Below are positions 11,241 through 23,100 of a stretch of DNA of 64,000 nt, piece after piece (position 1 is the first letter of the stretch; each line of letters starts with the position of its first letter). The stretch is from Narthecium ossifragum. Lineage: Eukaryota; Streptophyta; Magnoliopsida; Dioscoreales; Nartheciaceae. The position numbers were made by a program, and so were the translations under genes. The DNA is taken from assembly GCA_963920575.1 (NCBI GenBank), contig OY986964.1, forward strand, positions 34,331,825-34,395,824. Reading direction: 5' to 3'. The notes below the pieces were generated by a model. The model was not told the DNA's origin. It saw nothing but the letters and a program-made list of their open reading frames with translations, and searched no databases.

Positions 11241-11489
11241 AAAATGGGCCATGACGGACCGGCCTGACAAGCCACGAAGCACCAAAGTATAGATCGAACG
11301 CAACCGCAAAACCAGAAAGCTACTTGGTATGTAGCTGTGAAGGGATTCATGCAGTGACTACAAAGATTGGCCAAGTACGTAGGTAAACAATATCTACCAA
11401 ATGTGTCATCCATCTCCAAATCACCCCATTCTTAACTTAATTACCACATTCCCTTGAATCATCGGTATCACATGTTGTTTGCTAGTTGT

Positions 11490-11875
11490 TAATTCCTATC
11501 TTTGAACCCATAGTGCAGGGTGCATATGTCGCCTAAGTATCAGTTAGGAAAGCTTATTAACCGATTAAGAGAATACAGAGGCAGGGTTTAATAGCAACAT
11601 GGCACTGGGGATCGAGCAGTTTACCATTCACATAAAGAGAGAAAGATCGAATGGCGTCGTGCATTCATTAGAGCGCGAGCGAGACATCACAGGGTACCTG
11701 AGCAAAGATTTGTAATATACTTAAACTGTATGTCTTTCAAATTATCCAAAAAAAACAGCCAAATTAAACAAAAACTTTGTGATTGAAGAGTGTGTGTGTT
11801 TAGGAAGACACGTACCGAACGGTTGGCCTTTGAATCATCGTTACAGCAGTTGTCATACTTCAGATAATGAATACC
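11490..11875 (-). pseudogene. Alpha-galactosidase (GH27) remnant
   Basis: The minus-strand exon 11875-11816 reads HYLKYDNCCNDDSKANRS, flanked by TTTGCAG and a GTACGTG donor. YLKYDNC contains the GH27 nucleophile Asp. A second piece starts at 11697 and reads YPVMS followed, out of frame, by ALMNA. A third near 11535-11490 resembles GDMHPALWGSKIG, again with frame breaks. These occur in the same order as in plant alpha-galactosidases, which release terminal alpha-galactose from galactomannans and raffinose sugars. Earlier and later exons are not found, so this is a dead fragment. Identification rests on motif recall rather than alignment. Confidence 0.6.
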
Positions 11876-13004
11876 CTGCAAACAGTAAAAACCAGTCAGA
11901 ACACCAGAAACAAATGTCATCGATCAAGAATTACAAGGAAAGATGACTCAATTAAAAAAGAAAAGAAAAAAAAGGTCCTCTAGTTTGATTCAATACTGAC
12001 GTAGTAAGAGAAAGCAGAGTGGTAAAAAACCAGCAAATGAATGTTACAGTTCGTTTATTCGGAAGACGAACACCCAAAACCAAATTAATACCGACATAAA
12101 CTATTTTCAAGAAGATCAAATCTTCAACTAAAAAAAAAAACTGCAAAATACCTTCAAGAAACAAGCATCAAGATGAAAACTACATATTATTATATCAAAG
12201 AGGGGTATTTGAGGTACCAAAAAGGCAGGACGTACGAAAGTGCATCCGACGAAATCTTTCAATCGTTTCTCGCTCTTCTATAATAGAAATGGAAGATAGA
12301 TCCAACAAGTTTCCTTGCAAACATGCCCACTAAATTAAGAACAATAGGCAAAGGATTTGTTCTTGCGAGGACCAACCAAGCTCAGTTGGAGTCACGTGAC
12401 GCCAACTAAATTACGAACATTAGACAGAGGATTGATTTACATCACCACCCGATGGATGCATCAAAACTGAGATGAGTCGTGTACACCAAGAAAATCATCT
12501 CTCTCGTGCACAAGAAAAACCGTAGGCATCATCATGCGAAAGTGGGCTATGTCAAAAGCAAAGCATAGCGAAAATAAAGCGACGAAGAGAAGCCAAGACA
12601 GAACAAAATCAAGAGGTGCAAACAGATGTTGTAACTTAGATTTAGGTCTTTTATAGGTCCGCTCTGCAGTCAATTTCAGCACCGTCAAAGCAAATTCTTG
12701 TGTTCTCATTACATTGCAATTAATCTATTTTTCGTCTCATCTCTTTTCGTGGCACTCTCGCTCATTTTCAAGGAGGTTAAAGAAATCACATTCCTAATTC
12801 ATCTCGATTGTTGTGTTCATCAAAAGACAATTTTCGCGTGCAAACAAGTTGCATGGGCTAATGCATCAGCATTTTACATACATTTTACATTTATTTAGAG
12901 AGTATTTTAAAATAATTTGTTATTTGTAATCGAGTCCAATTATGAGCTTCTCAATTTTTAAGAATATAAATGGAAATTATTATTCGAAAGTTAATTAGAA
13001 ACTC
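11876..13004. other. Spacer with remnants of RNase copy D intron 2
   Basis: Most is unassigned. Around 12310-12440 the words TTGCAAACATGCCC and AGTTGGAGTCACGTGA with flanks match the second intron of RNase copy C (about 9195-9300). Copy D therefore once included intron 2 and has lost its first two exons. Confidence 0.5.
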
Positions 13005-13007
13005 TAA

Positions 13008-13461
13008 GGATGCGTTTGGTTGCCGCTTTGACCACGGGAGAGGGAGTCACGACTCCCTCCGCTGCGTTTGGTTGGTATTTAAGCGCAGGAGAGGGGACTC
13101 CCTCTCCCGAGCTCTCCTGTCATGGGAGGAGAGAGGACTCCTCCCGAAATTGGGAGGAATCCCCTTTCCTCTCTCACTTTTTTGGTCAACACTTATCATA
13201 TTCCTTAAACACCCCTCGGTTCTAAAAAGATCACAAAATACGTTATAATATAACAAGGGGTATATTAGTAACTTCAATATCATTCCATTCCTTTCCCATC
13301 TTAATTTGGACATACCAAACAAAAGCAACGTCTTTCCCCCTCCCTCTCCCTCTCCCATGGTCATACCAAACATCAGCGAGGGCAATCCCATTCCTTTCCA
13401 TTCCTCTCCCTCTCCCACTCCCTCTCCCTCTACCTCTCCCGTCATGCAACCAAATGCAGCC
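13008..13461. mobile_element. Tourist-like (PIF/Harbinger) MITE
   Basis: 454 bp bounded by imperfect inverted ends GGATGCGTTTGGTTGC and, read inward from the right, GGCTGCATTTGGTTGC. It is flanked by TAA on both sides (13005-13007, 13462-13464). A three-base TAA duplication with a GG...GTTTGGTTGC terminus is the pattern of Tourist-type elements. The interior is rich in GGGAGAGGG and its complement and carries no transposase. It sits in the former intron 2 of RNase copy D. Confidence 0.7.
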
Positions 13462-13599
13462 TAAGAATATTCAAAAGGGCAAACTTATGCAACTCATTAT
13501 ATCATGAAAGATGTTTGCAGTCTAAAAAGATGATCAAATAGGTTCTCTAGCTTCATCGCTAGCAAAAACCCTGAAAGAATCTCCTACTCTTTGGCACAG

Positions 13600-14077
13600 A
13601 TCGAGGACTTGCTGAGTAGAATGCAAGCCACCTGGGCGACGTTGAAATGTCCGCCTGCCGACGGCAACGAGTTCTGGGCACACGAGTGGGAGAAGCACGG
13701 CACCTGCGCCGAGTCCATCCTCGACCGACCAGCACTCCTACTTCAAAGCCGCTCTAGACCTCCCCTAGAAGGTCAACCTTCTCGGCGCCCTCAGCGATGC
13801 CGGCATCGTGCTGGATGGCGGCTCCTATAGCGTGGAGAGCATCAAGGAGGCCATAGCGAACGGCGTCGGCTTTACTCCGGGCATCGTTTGCAGCGTCGAT
13901 GAGTCGCATCACAGCCAGTTGTACGGGGTTTATCTCTGTGTCGACACATCGGCATCCGAGTTCATCGAGTGCCCGGTGTTTCCGGATAGTAAGTGTCCCC
14001 ACAACCACAAGATTGAGTTCCCATCCTTTGGGAGTGACGAACAAGGCGAAGCAACTGAGAGGAAAGAAGAGTTGTAG
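13600..14077 (+). pseudogene. S-like RNase T2, copy D: exon 3 only, frameshifted
   Basis: Begins after a TTGGCACAG acceptor with IEDLLSRMQATWATL and keeps box II FWAHEWEKHGTC intact. A four-base GACC duplication at about 13727 then breaks the frame, and the original frame has a stop (CCCTAG) soon after. From about 13808 the correct frame resumes (SYSVESIKEAI to the stop at 14077). Exons 1 and 2, including active-site box I and the signal peptide, are missing upstream. The 3' flank matches the other copies. It directly abuts the intact PPR gene tail to tail, which is probably the ancestral arrangement. Confidence 0.9.
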
Positions 14078-14179
14078 GTAGCCATGCATGCATGTCATTA
14101 GCTGTTTGTAATAAGTACTTTGTCCAAACTTTTATGTGAGGATAAATAGTACGTCTTCCTTACCAACTATAGTTACAAA

Positions 14180-15952
14180 CTACCAAAAATCCCCACAGGA
14201 GCATGTTCCATTCTTGAAATGATGGAATCGATTGAGATCTCGAAGTATGATCTGCCGATCAAACGCTGACGACACCATTTTCGCCATGGAATGGCAATCT
14301 CTACACACCCGGAGGTTCTTGGCAATGCGGATAGTGGTGCCCGGCGGCGTGTTTATGAGCCCGAAAGCCAACGCAAGCTTCTCGCTGTGGTACCTCAGAC
14401 TGATCTCCTTGTCTTCCTCGCCCATGTCGAAATGAGGAACCTGGGAAGTGTCCGGCGAGTATCCGACCAGTTTTAATTGCTTGACCACTTCGTCGACCAT
14501 CTTATGCACTTCCCTCGACTGTGGATGCTTGTCATCTCCGGCGAAGAATTCGTGAACCATGCTATCCACCTCGATCGAGCTGCAGCCGGGCACCTTCACC
14601 GCTCCTCGATCGCTCATCAGTTTCCTTATCCTGTTCACATCTTCCCAGTTTCCTTTCGATGCACACATGTTGGAAATGATAACATAGTCGCCCCCGTGCG
14701 AATCATCAAGCTCAAGAATCCTGTCGAACACTTGCTTCCCAAGCTCCACATTGCCATGCCCTCCGCAGGCAGATAACAATGTCCGCCACAGCACCGGTGT
14801 GGGCTTGATTGGCAAGCCGTCGATGAAATCATAAGCCTCTTCTAATCGCCCGGTCCGAGCTAGCAAGTCGACAACACATCCGTAATGCTTGATCCCCGGA
14901 GCAATGCCATACCGACTCCTCATGCTATGGTAGTAGCCGAGCCCTTCATCGACCAGGCCGGCGTGACTGCAAGCATACAAGATCCCGAGGAAGGTGATGC
15001 TGTCGGGTTTGATCCCCTGGCCATGCATTTCCTCGAACAAGGAAAGGGCGACACGGCCATGGCCGTGGATGGCATAGGCCACGATCATCGCCGACCAAGC
15101 CTGGGTATCTCTCGAAACCATCTCTCGAAACACTCCCACTGCGTCATCCAAGCTCCCGCACTTGGCGTACATGTCGATCAAGGCCGTGTTCAGCTTCATA
15201 TGCGAGCTGAATTCCTGTTTTCGAATGTAGTCATGGATCCACTTCCCCAGCTCCAACGAGCCCAGCAAGGCGCACGCCGACAGGACGCTGAGCATGGTAA
15301 CGTGCGTCGGGCGAAGGTCGCCCGCCTGCATCTCGCGGAACAGCGCCAACGCCTCGCCGGGCCTGCTGCTCCGGACGCAGGCGGCGATGATGGAGTTGTA
15401 AGTCACGACGCAGGACTTATCCGTGCGGTCGAAGACGGCGCGGGCGGCGCGGATGTCGCCGCATTCGGCGTACATGTTGACGAGCGTGGGGAGGACGTAG
15501 GCGTTGTCGGCGAGACCGAGCTTGATTGCGGAGGCGTGGGCCTGGCGGCCTTCCTCGATGGCCATGGAGGCGGCGAGGGCTTTGAGGAGGGAGGGGAAGG
15601 TGTAGGCGTCGGGGGAGAGCGCGGAGGTGAGCATGCGGGAGAAGAGCGGGAAGGCGAGGAGAGGGATGTGGGAGCGAGAGTAGCCGCGGGACAATGTGTT
15701 GAAAAGGACCACGTCCGGGTGGGGGTGGCGGTCGAACAGGAGCTGGGCATAGGACATGGAGGCCTGGGTGGGGTGGAGGGAGATGACCGTGATGAGCTTG
15801 GTCGTGAGGAGGTCGACGTTGCGCTGGGCTTTGATGGCAGCGGCGTGGAGCTGCCGGAGCCCGCGGAGGGTGTCGCATCTTGGGAGGGAGAGAGGCGACG
15901 GTTGGATTGGTTTGGCGGGAGGGAGGGGACTGACCGTTAGAGTTGTGGTCAT
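14180..15952 (-). CDS. OTP85: DYW-class PPR protein, OTP85-like organelle RNA-editing factor
   Basis: Intronless, 590 residues. Tandem PLS-type PPR motifs, about 35 residues each, run from about residue 40 to 420 (for example NAYVLPTLVNMYAECGDIRA and KLNTALIDMYAKCGSLDDAV). E and E+ motifs follow (VPGCSSIEV...VHEFFAGD), then a DYW deaminase domain with HSEK (His522, Glu524), CRDCH (Cys550, Cys553) and terminal CSCGDFW. The layout and wording closely match Arabidopsis OTP85 (At2g02980), a plastid C-to-U editing factor for ndhD; orthology is inferred from memory. The N-terminus is plausible as an organelle transit peptide. Gene ends lie close to RNase copy D on the opposite strand. Its 3' end is duplicated at 11000-11240. 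No defect seen. A large antisense frame over the gene is a codon-bias shadow. Confidence 0.9.
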   Translation of the reverse strand: MTTTLTVSPLPPAKPIQPSPLSLPRCDTLRGLRQLHAAAIKAQRNVDLLTTKLITVISLHPTQASMSYAQLLFDRHPHPDVVLFNTLSRGYSRSHIPLLAFPLFSRMLTSALSPDAYTFPSLLKALAASMAIEEGRQAHASAIKLGLADNAYVLPTLVNMYAECGDIRAARAVFDRTDKSCVVTYNSIIAACVRSSRPGEALALFREMQAGDLRPTHVTMLSVLSACALLGSLELGKWIHDYIRKQEFSSHMKLNTALIDMYAKCGSLDDAVGVFREMVSRDTQAWSAMIVAYAIHGHGRVALSLFEEMHGQGIKPDSITFLGILYACSHAGLVDEGLGYYHSMRSRYGIAPGIKHYGCVVDLLARTGRLEEAYDFIDGLPIKPTPVLWRTLLSACGGHGNVELGKQVFDRILELDDSHGGDYVIISNMCASKGNWEDVNRIRKLMSDRGAVKVPGCSSIEVDSMVHEFFAGDDKHPQSREVHKMVDEVVKQLKLVGYSPDTSQVPHFDMGEEDKEISLRYHSEKLALAFGLINTPPGTTIRIAKNLRVCRDCHSMAKMVSSAFDRQIILRDLNRFHHFKNGTCSCGDFW

Positions 15953-16484
15953 TGTAACCGATTTTTGAGCAAGAGCCGGACTCTAGTATTAGTAAAGATC
16001 CAATCCATTAAGCCTTTGGGTTTGGACTGGTATAAATATGCATAAACCCTTGACATCCAAACACTTTTCTCTAAATCCTACCTATCTGTATTTGATGCTC
16101 ATGTAACTTTTATTTTATTTAATATACAAACTTATTCTATTCTTAATTCAACTGCATGTGATGCTTATGCAATTTTTATTTTATTCAATGGAAGCTTATC
16201 CTAGCTCAATCCAAACAGGCCTTGAGAAAGGGTGCATAACTAAGCCAAAACATAGTTCTCACCAGCGAACATAACATTCAGATGATAGTCGCATATAAAG
16301 CACATAAGCAGGGCTGCAAGATTTGGAAATCATGGTTGAGGCTTATAAATAGTTATCCTGTGCTCATCTCTAGAGCTGCTTAAGAAACAAAACAACCAAA
16401 ACTTTGCAGCCTTGTCCGGTTTATAGAATGCGAATCCGGTCATCGATCCAGATCCAATCCGGCAAAATTGTCAAGATTTCATGT
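15953..16484. other. Intergenic between PPR start and EMB514-like stop
   Basis: Contains the PPR upstream region and the EMB514-like 3' flank on the same strand. A diverged direct repeat (TTTTATTTTATT with GCATGTGATGCTTATGCAA) lies at 16090-16190. No gene was recognised. Confidence 0.5.
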
Positions 16485-19400
16485 TTATTTTCTGCCTCTC
16501 CTTCCACGACCGCGACCACCTCTGCCTCTGCCTCCATGGCTGCCACGATCACCATAGCCACCTCCTCCCTTTTTAGGACCACCAGCTTTGCCATTTGCGG
16601 CCAAGTTAGCTTTCATGTTCTCTGGGAGGGGAAGTATATTATCAACGCATTTTCGGAAGCTGAAATCATCAGAAGTTCCATCTGTTCGGACAAGGAAGAA
16701 GCAGCGGCTTTTCCACATTGGATGATACCGGACCTGAAATGCCTGGATTCCAACTCCAATTTTCTTTTCAGGCTCTGCATGGCCCTTCTTGAGCAAGTCT
16801 AGCAGCACAATTTGTTCATACTGCATGAGCATGAGGATGAAGTGAGACAGCTAAAACCAATTCTCAGTATAAATCTAACACAAATATATTATTCATAAGC
16901 TGAGAAGTGAAAATGAAAAGTCATTCATGATTCCAGGGAATGGGATAACGTTCACTGACTAAAACTTTTGGTTGCAGATTTCTAGCTAAATCCCCCCTTT
17001 TCTGCTTCAGAACCGCAGCTCTATGGTCTGAAAAGCAAAGTCATCTAAATGGAACAAGATACTCTACAACATGGCTAACAGGATTCTTTATTCTGAAAAG
17101 AATCAAATAACATGTGCATCTAGCATATAACCATAATCACAAGCATTTTTATTTATTTATATCTTTTGACAAGTTGAGCCCAATGGAGAAAGAACGAATT
17201 CTTTACACTGAGGTGTACAACAATGCACACCTACGCATGATCTTCATGTCACATAACACAGTTGACAAAAGAATCCATGTGGGGGTGATGAGGGTGGGAC
17301 GGAAGAAATGCATGAGAAATTGGAAGATTATGCTAATGTAGATGCTCAAATCCTGTGCACTCCGGTACGTGTATCCTTCATTCCATATTCCTGATGCAAT
17401 ATTGGTTTAGTACTTCATAAATGAATGGTGTCATGTTTTTTGCAGGATGATTCCTAACCTTTTTAACTAACATCTGAATTCTTGGTTATTGCAGCCTAGA
17501 TTACATTCCATTTGCAACTTTTGCTAGTACAAGGTAATGAAGCCTATGCTAAAAAGCCATAAACTTCCTCGGTAGAAGTGCTCCCAGTCTTTTCGGCTCT
17601 AAAATCAAGTGTAAGCCTAAAACTTGTTCAAAGCCTAAAACTCCAATCCCAAGGTCAAAATTTTCTTGGTTTTATATTGCTAGGATCTGTTCCCACTGAA
17701 GTCACTTTAGCTAGCTTCTTTTCAAAGTTTTGAAGAGTTTACTTTAATGACAAATGGTGAACAGAATGATTTTCTAATCGGTTTGAGAGTCAATCACAAT
17801 TCAAAGTTTCAAACATGTACAGCTGAGTTAGTCAATAGAGTCAATATGATAGTGGATATCCCAAATCGTGAAAGGTCAACCAATCATAGCTAATGAATGA
17901 GCTGACAAACAGAATTCATCTAGATGGAAAATCAGAGTCACTGAAAATAAGCTCATTATGTGCACAATAAAGTTCAGGTAGTAATCATCTAAGAAATCAG
18001 TATAAAATATCAGGATAGCCTATAGAAAATGAGATCATGTTTCTACTGAATTGGCAAAAAGATTTGTGCACAGGTTAAGAATGAGTTTACTGGTCCATAT
18101 TGCAGAATGCCTTAGATAGACCAAGAATTGATGCTTGTATTATTTACATCTTTATAACCTTATCCATAGGGCATATACAGAAATAAAACAAGAAGGGTAA
18201 ATTTCAATGTAGACAAGGAGCAAGGAAACATATGATTGCCTGATGTGGCTTAACTTGGTAATTGCCATTCAGCCCCATAAATTTTTGGGAATGATTTTCT
18301 GCAATCATAGAACCAACAAATTGAAAAGCATACTTGTCCAAGTGAACAACTTAAAAGCACATAGTCGTCAAAAAGAAAAGCCAAGGTCCTCAAAGAGCAT
18401 GAAGATAACAGTAAATGCAATGGTGACTAATTGAACTCATTTGAACTAGTATCTGACCATGAAAGAGACTCATTGAAATTACACCTAGATGAGTGACAGG
18501 CTGGCAGCATCAACAAAGTTTTCCAATTATCAAGTTTGAAGAGAGAGGCACCTAATTCCCGATTGCCATCAAATTAACAAATATAACATTGGCATTAACT
18601 TATAAACTCAATGCTTAAAGAATTTCCTCCGATGTGTTTTAAAAGGACTCCCAAGCTTAAACGAGCTTCATCAAACGACCAGATCTATAGTGAGATTGTA
18701 GAACAATACAGAGTATGTCTTGGAAGCAACCATTGAATACTACGAAGAAGCTGAGAACCTCCCAAGCTCAAGAGAATCATACATGATATGCAAATATAGG
18801 ACATTTCTGACATATTCAAAACAGGTGATAACCAAAACTCAAGGAGTGCCATCTCCAGGATTATCAAGACAATTCACAGACAAAGTTTTTTTAAAGAAAA
18901 GTTTGAGCCTAAAAGGCTGATTCAAAGCAGTGACTTCCTAACCAATACAAACCCCCTCAGGTAGTGACCATCTAAGAAATTTCTATGGGATTATGAAGAC
19001 AGTTCACAGACAAAGTTATCAAGGAGACATCACTCTGCTTCTCTATAACTGCAGAAAATCACAAGTTCCTTAAATCATATTTCAAAAAAATCATCTTTCC
19101 TCGGTACGAAAATATAACCAACCACTAGAATAAAACAAAAATAAACCATAATCAAAGTATGCAACTAATTTGAAACAGGAAAGAATAAAGTAATAATCAC
19201 CTTATTGATGTTGAGATTAGGCGACCAATTATGCAACAACGTGTAGAAGTAATCGAACATATCCACCGACGAGCCAAACACCTTGGGCCCTACACTCACA
19301 CTTACCTTCTTCGAATCCTCCTCACCCAACTCCTCGAGCCGCTCCTCCTCCACTGACGTCTCCGCCCTCGGCTTCTTGGAAACCCCCTCATCATCCCCAT

Positions 19401-19572
19401 CCCCCTTCTCCTCTTCGTCTCTCTCTCTCTTCGCGCCGCCTCCTCCGTTCTCCTCCACCTCGGCGCCGTTGGATTCGCCATCCACGCCTAGGGATCCGGT
19501 CTCGATGTCCATCTCCTGCGCCAATCCGGTCTCCCCTTCGATCGACGCAGAGGCCTCGACTACTTCCGCCAT
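16485..19572 (-). CDS. EMB514: EMB514/DCL-like nuclear protein (DUF3223)
   Basis: Two exons, 19572-19201 and 16820-16485, spliced at AAG|GTGATT and GCAG|TATGAA in phase 0, give 235 residues. Residues 1-90 are acidic and disordered (MDIE, GAKRERDEEE, a KKPRAE basic patch). Residues 95-190 form the DCL-like domain: GPKVFGSSVDMFDYFYTLLH, then NKYEQIVLLDLLKKGH, then GIQAFQVRYHPMWKSRCFF and FSFRKCVDNILPLPENM. The tail is Gly/Arg-rich (GGRGRGGRGRGRRGRK), an RGG-type RNA-binding region. Arabidopsis EMB514 is needed for embryo development; DCL of tomato acts in plastid rRNA processing. The acidic, nuclear-signal-like start with no transit peptide favours the EMB514 branch. The 2.4 kb intron holds nothing recognisable. 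Divergent from the apyrase gene, with 538 bases between start codons. Confidence 0.9.
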
Positions 19573-20110
19573 GGTCGAGAGGCGAAGGAGAGGGGATGCT
19601 TATAGGCTTCTAAAACCCCTATTTAGGGTTCTTGGGAGAGGCTTTGGAACTATATATACAGCTGGTATAGAGCAGAGAGAGAGACCCAGAGGCTTGGGGG
19701 ACCAGAGAAGTGGTCCGGGTCGGATCTAAATCGATATCGGATATGAATTTGCATATTGTACCCGAACTCTTCTCGAATCGGGTGCGCAGCTTGCTTTATT
19801 GATGCGCTCTTATTGGATCCAAATTTGGAGTTTGCCACTTTCGGATCATCCAACTGACGATTCCCTCTGGTTTTAGACCGATTCCCAATTTTTCCGTTGA
19901 GTTTTCTATATATTCCCAAAGGAAGAGGGTGGTGCACTAGCTCCTTCCCGGACCCCTTTCCCTCTCTCTCTCTCTCCACTGCGCGCGCGGCGAGACGAGA
20001 CCGGGGGGGAGGGAGGGGGGCGGCGGATGCCCTTATCCTAGCACAATCCCCCTCCAGAAGCGCGGCCCATCTTCGGATCCAGCCGTCCAGTCCACGATCC
20101 GACGGTCCGG
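19573..20110. promoter_or_regulatory. Shared divergent promoter region, EMB514-like and apyrase genes
   Basis: Only 538 bases separate the two ATGs. The EMB514 side has CCTATTTAGGGTTC, which contains a telo-box-like TAGGGTT near 19620. The apyrase leader is CT-rich (CCCTCTCTCTCTCTCTCC) with a TATATATT at about 19907. Bidirectional use is inferred from geometry alone. Confidence 0.5.
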
Positions 20111-23100
20111 ATGGACTCTCCAAAGCCTCACCTACGCTCCTTCGCCACCCATCACAAGAACCCCCGCTTCACCAACCCATGGCTTCCTTTCTCCGCGTTC
20201 TCCGCCCTCGCTTCCATTGGGTTCGTCTACATCCTCTTTTGCTCCCCAGGATCCCCGGCCACGCATCGATACGGCATCATTATCGACGCCGGGAGCTCCG
20301 GTACCCGGATCCATGTGTACGGATACCACCTTCTCAGGCGGGAGATCGATCTTGGATCGACGGCCGAGATGAGGGTGAGTCCGGGGTTGTCGTCCTACGC
20401 CGGCGAGCCAGAGAGGGCCGGGGAGAGTTTGGCGGAATTAGTTGAATTTGGTAAGCGGCGGGTGCCGAGGCAGTCGTGGGGGGAGACCGAGGTGAGGCTT
20501 ATGGCCACGGCCGGGATGCGGATGGTCGATGATGAGGTAAAGGAGACTATCTTGGAGTCTTGCAGGACGGTGCTTAGGTCATCAGGGTTTCGGTTCCGGG
20601 ACGAGTGGGCTGCTGTGATTCCAGGTAGGTCATTCCAGTTTCTTGCGTTTGTTATTATTTCTTGCTGCTTTTTAGCGCTTTGCTTCTTTACATGGGCTGT
20701 CCTCAGTTGTCACAAGGTCCACTAATTAGGCATTGATTGGAATGTCACAATATATTAGGCAACTTGATTAACAGATGCTTATGCATGAACTGTGATGTTA
20801 CGAAAATAAGACGCTTCGATTCTATAACCGCTGATGCATTGTTGTTGGTTCCATCAAATTTTCTGTTGGTTTATTTTGTTAAGGCCTGTTTGACTTCTAA
20901 CTATATGCTTATATGGTTTTTAAGTAGTTTCACTTCACAGCTGGAATATCCAAAAGGTTATTAGTTCCCTCAAAATTTTATGTATAAGGAATTCTGCTCA
21001 TTGTTGGCATTTCATAATTCTTGGGTCTGGCGTGACAGGTTCTGATGAAGGCATATATGCTTGGGTTGCTGCCAATTATGCTGCTGGTACTCTAGGAGGT
21101 GATCCTCATGAAACTATAGGAATTATAGAACTTGGAGGAGCTTCTGCTCAGGTTGGCTTTCGTTACTTATCCCTATTTATTTTGCACAGTGGTATGAGTA
21201 CTCCTTACGAAACCTTTTTCTCTGAATTTGTGTGTGTGGGTGAGAGTCTATATTTAGGTGAAAGAATCCTAATACTTATTTGGTAGCTATCTCCTTTGTA
21301 AGATTCTTATCTAATAAAAGCTTAATGACAAACTTTAATCTTGAACTTATTGGCTATTGTTGCCTATGACAGTTCTCATCAATTCATGAGAGGCAAAAAA
21401 ACAAATGCAATAGTGGTATTTAGTTGTACTATCAAGGGAATGGAGTATCAATGTGATGAATTTTTTGTGCGCATTATCAGACCTTTAAGTTATTAATGAA
21501 ACTTGGTAAGTGAGCATCAAAATAGCAACTTGTTCAATTAGAACCATATGTAGTACAGATAAAGGTGCTTTCCTTGTCAGTCCTGGCAATATTGCCAGAT
21601 GTATGCATTCAAGATTGCTTATTTTATGTGTTAGTTGATGGTAGTTATTGGGTGTCTTAATCTGTTTAATCATAGCTACTTGTTGTCTTGATGATACATT
21701 AAAATATTTGTTTTTTTTTATTTCTCATTGTTTTGAGTTCTTCACAACTCCAGCTCTACTACTAGGTTTTCCATGGATTAGGTTGGCTCATGTTGGTCTA
21801 CAGCTTGGCCAAAGATTTGAGGGTGCAAACTAGCTTAACATGACCATATTGCTTGTCCAGCTCGAGCCTAGGGTCGAGTCTCTTCTTTCCCTCAGTCCCC
21901 TAGGCAGACTCAAAGGGCCCGGCTTGTAAAGCAATTCTAGTATTTTCATCTCAGATATAACAGCTTTCTGTTATTAGATATTTTCAGATGTATACAAATT
22001 TCAGGGAATTTTGTACTTTCACGTGAATGAATGGGCCTAATTCATCCAGGTTTGGTCTGTGGGCTTTGCCTGTCTTGCAGGCTTTGCCTGTCTTGCAGAC
22101 CACTATTTGGGCCAAGCCATGACAATGTTAGGCTCAGCTCGGCTTAGCAGAGAAATACGCCTAACTATCTTAATATGATCTTGGATGCTTAGATTTTTTG
22201 GCTGTTGATTGCAAAGAAAACATTTAAGGCTGATATTTGGAAATTTTGAATAGTCTCTCTGTTAGGGGGTGCCTTAAGGAGAGCCTAACTACAGATTTGG
22301 CATGTATTCACTTTTGGTTCAAAGCTGGGGGCCTTTTCTTTATGATGCTGAAATTATGATAGCGATTAGTTCTTGATTTTAAAAAAATTATTAGTTAGCA
22401 TCTGAAAAGAAGGAAGGTGACACTGAGCTCAACAATTATCTAGCACCAAATAAATGAAATGAAGGTATTAAAAAACTATCAACACTGACTTAAACTTTAT
22501 AAGAGACGATTGGGGCTAGGGAAGAGGGTGACAGATTAAAGATTAGGAAGTTTTTTTAAGAATTTTATAAACAACATGCTGCATTATTGAATTCCAATTT
22601 ATACGAATGCTTGATTCCTGCTATAAGTGTCATGTACTAGGGAAATTTTCTTGTGTATCCTGATTCAAAAGCTCGAGATGTTCTGAGTTGTGATTTCATC
22701 TGGTGTCCATGGTCGGAGCACAAATATATGGGGTCTTATTTCAATAATTTGGATTGATGATTAAACCTTTAAAACTAGAGTTAATCTTATATTCTTCCTT
22801 TTCAGGTCACTTTTGTTTCAAGTGAATTGCTGCCACCTGAGTTCTCGCATGTAATCAAATTTGGAGGAAGAAAATATAACCTCTATAGCCACAGCTTTCT
22901 TCATCTCGGCCAGGTGAGGTCTCTAACGAAGTTTCCAATGATTTGTCAAAATTCTCAAACGAAAAGATAATATTTGTCTTGCTCGTTCAGTGAAAGGGAA
23001 TAATGGATTTGAATGTCTCATTAGGTCATTAGATTTTTTCCTCTTAGAATCCATGCTCATTGTTGCGGGATCAAACACCTTTAGCATATGTCATCTACTG

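Noticed and set aside
14885..15940. Long plus-strand frame of about 350 codons
   Set aside because: It lies exactly antisense to the OTP85-like PPR gene. Its His/Gly/Glu-rich, repetitive wording is a shadow of the GC-rich sense codons.
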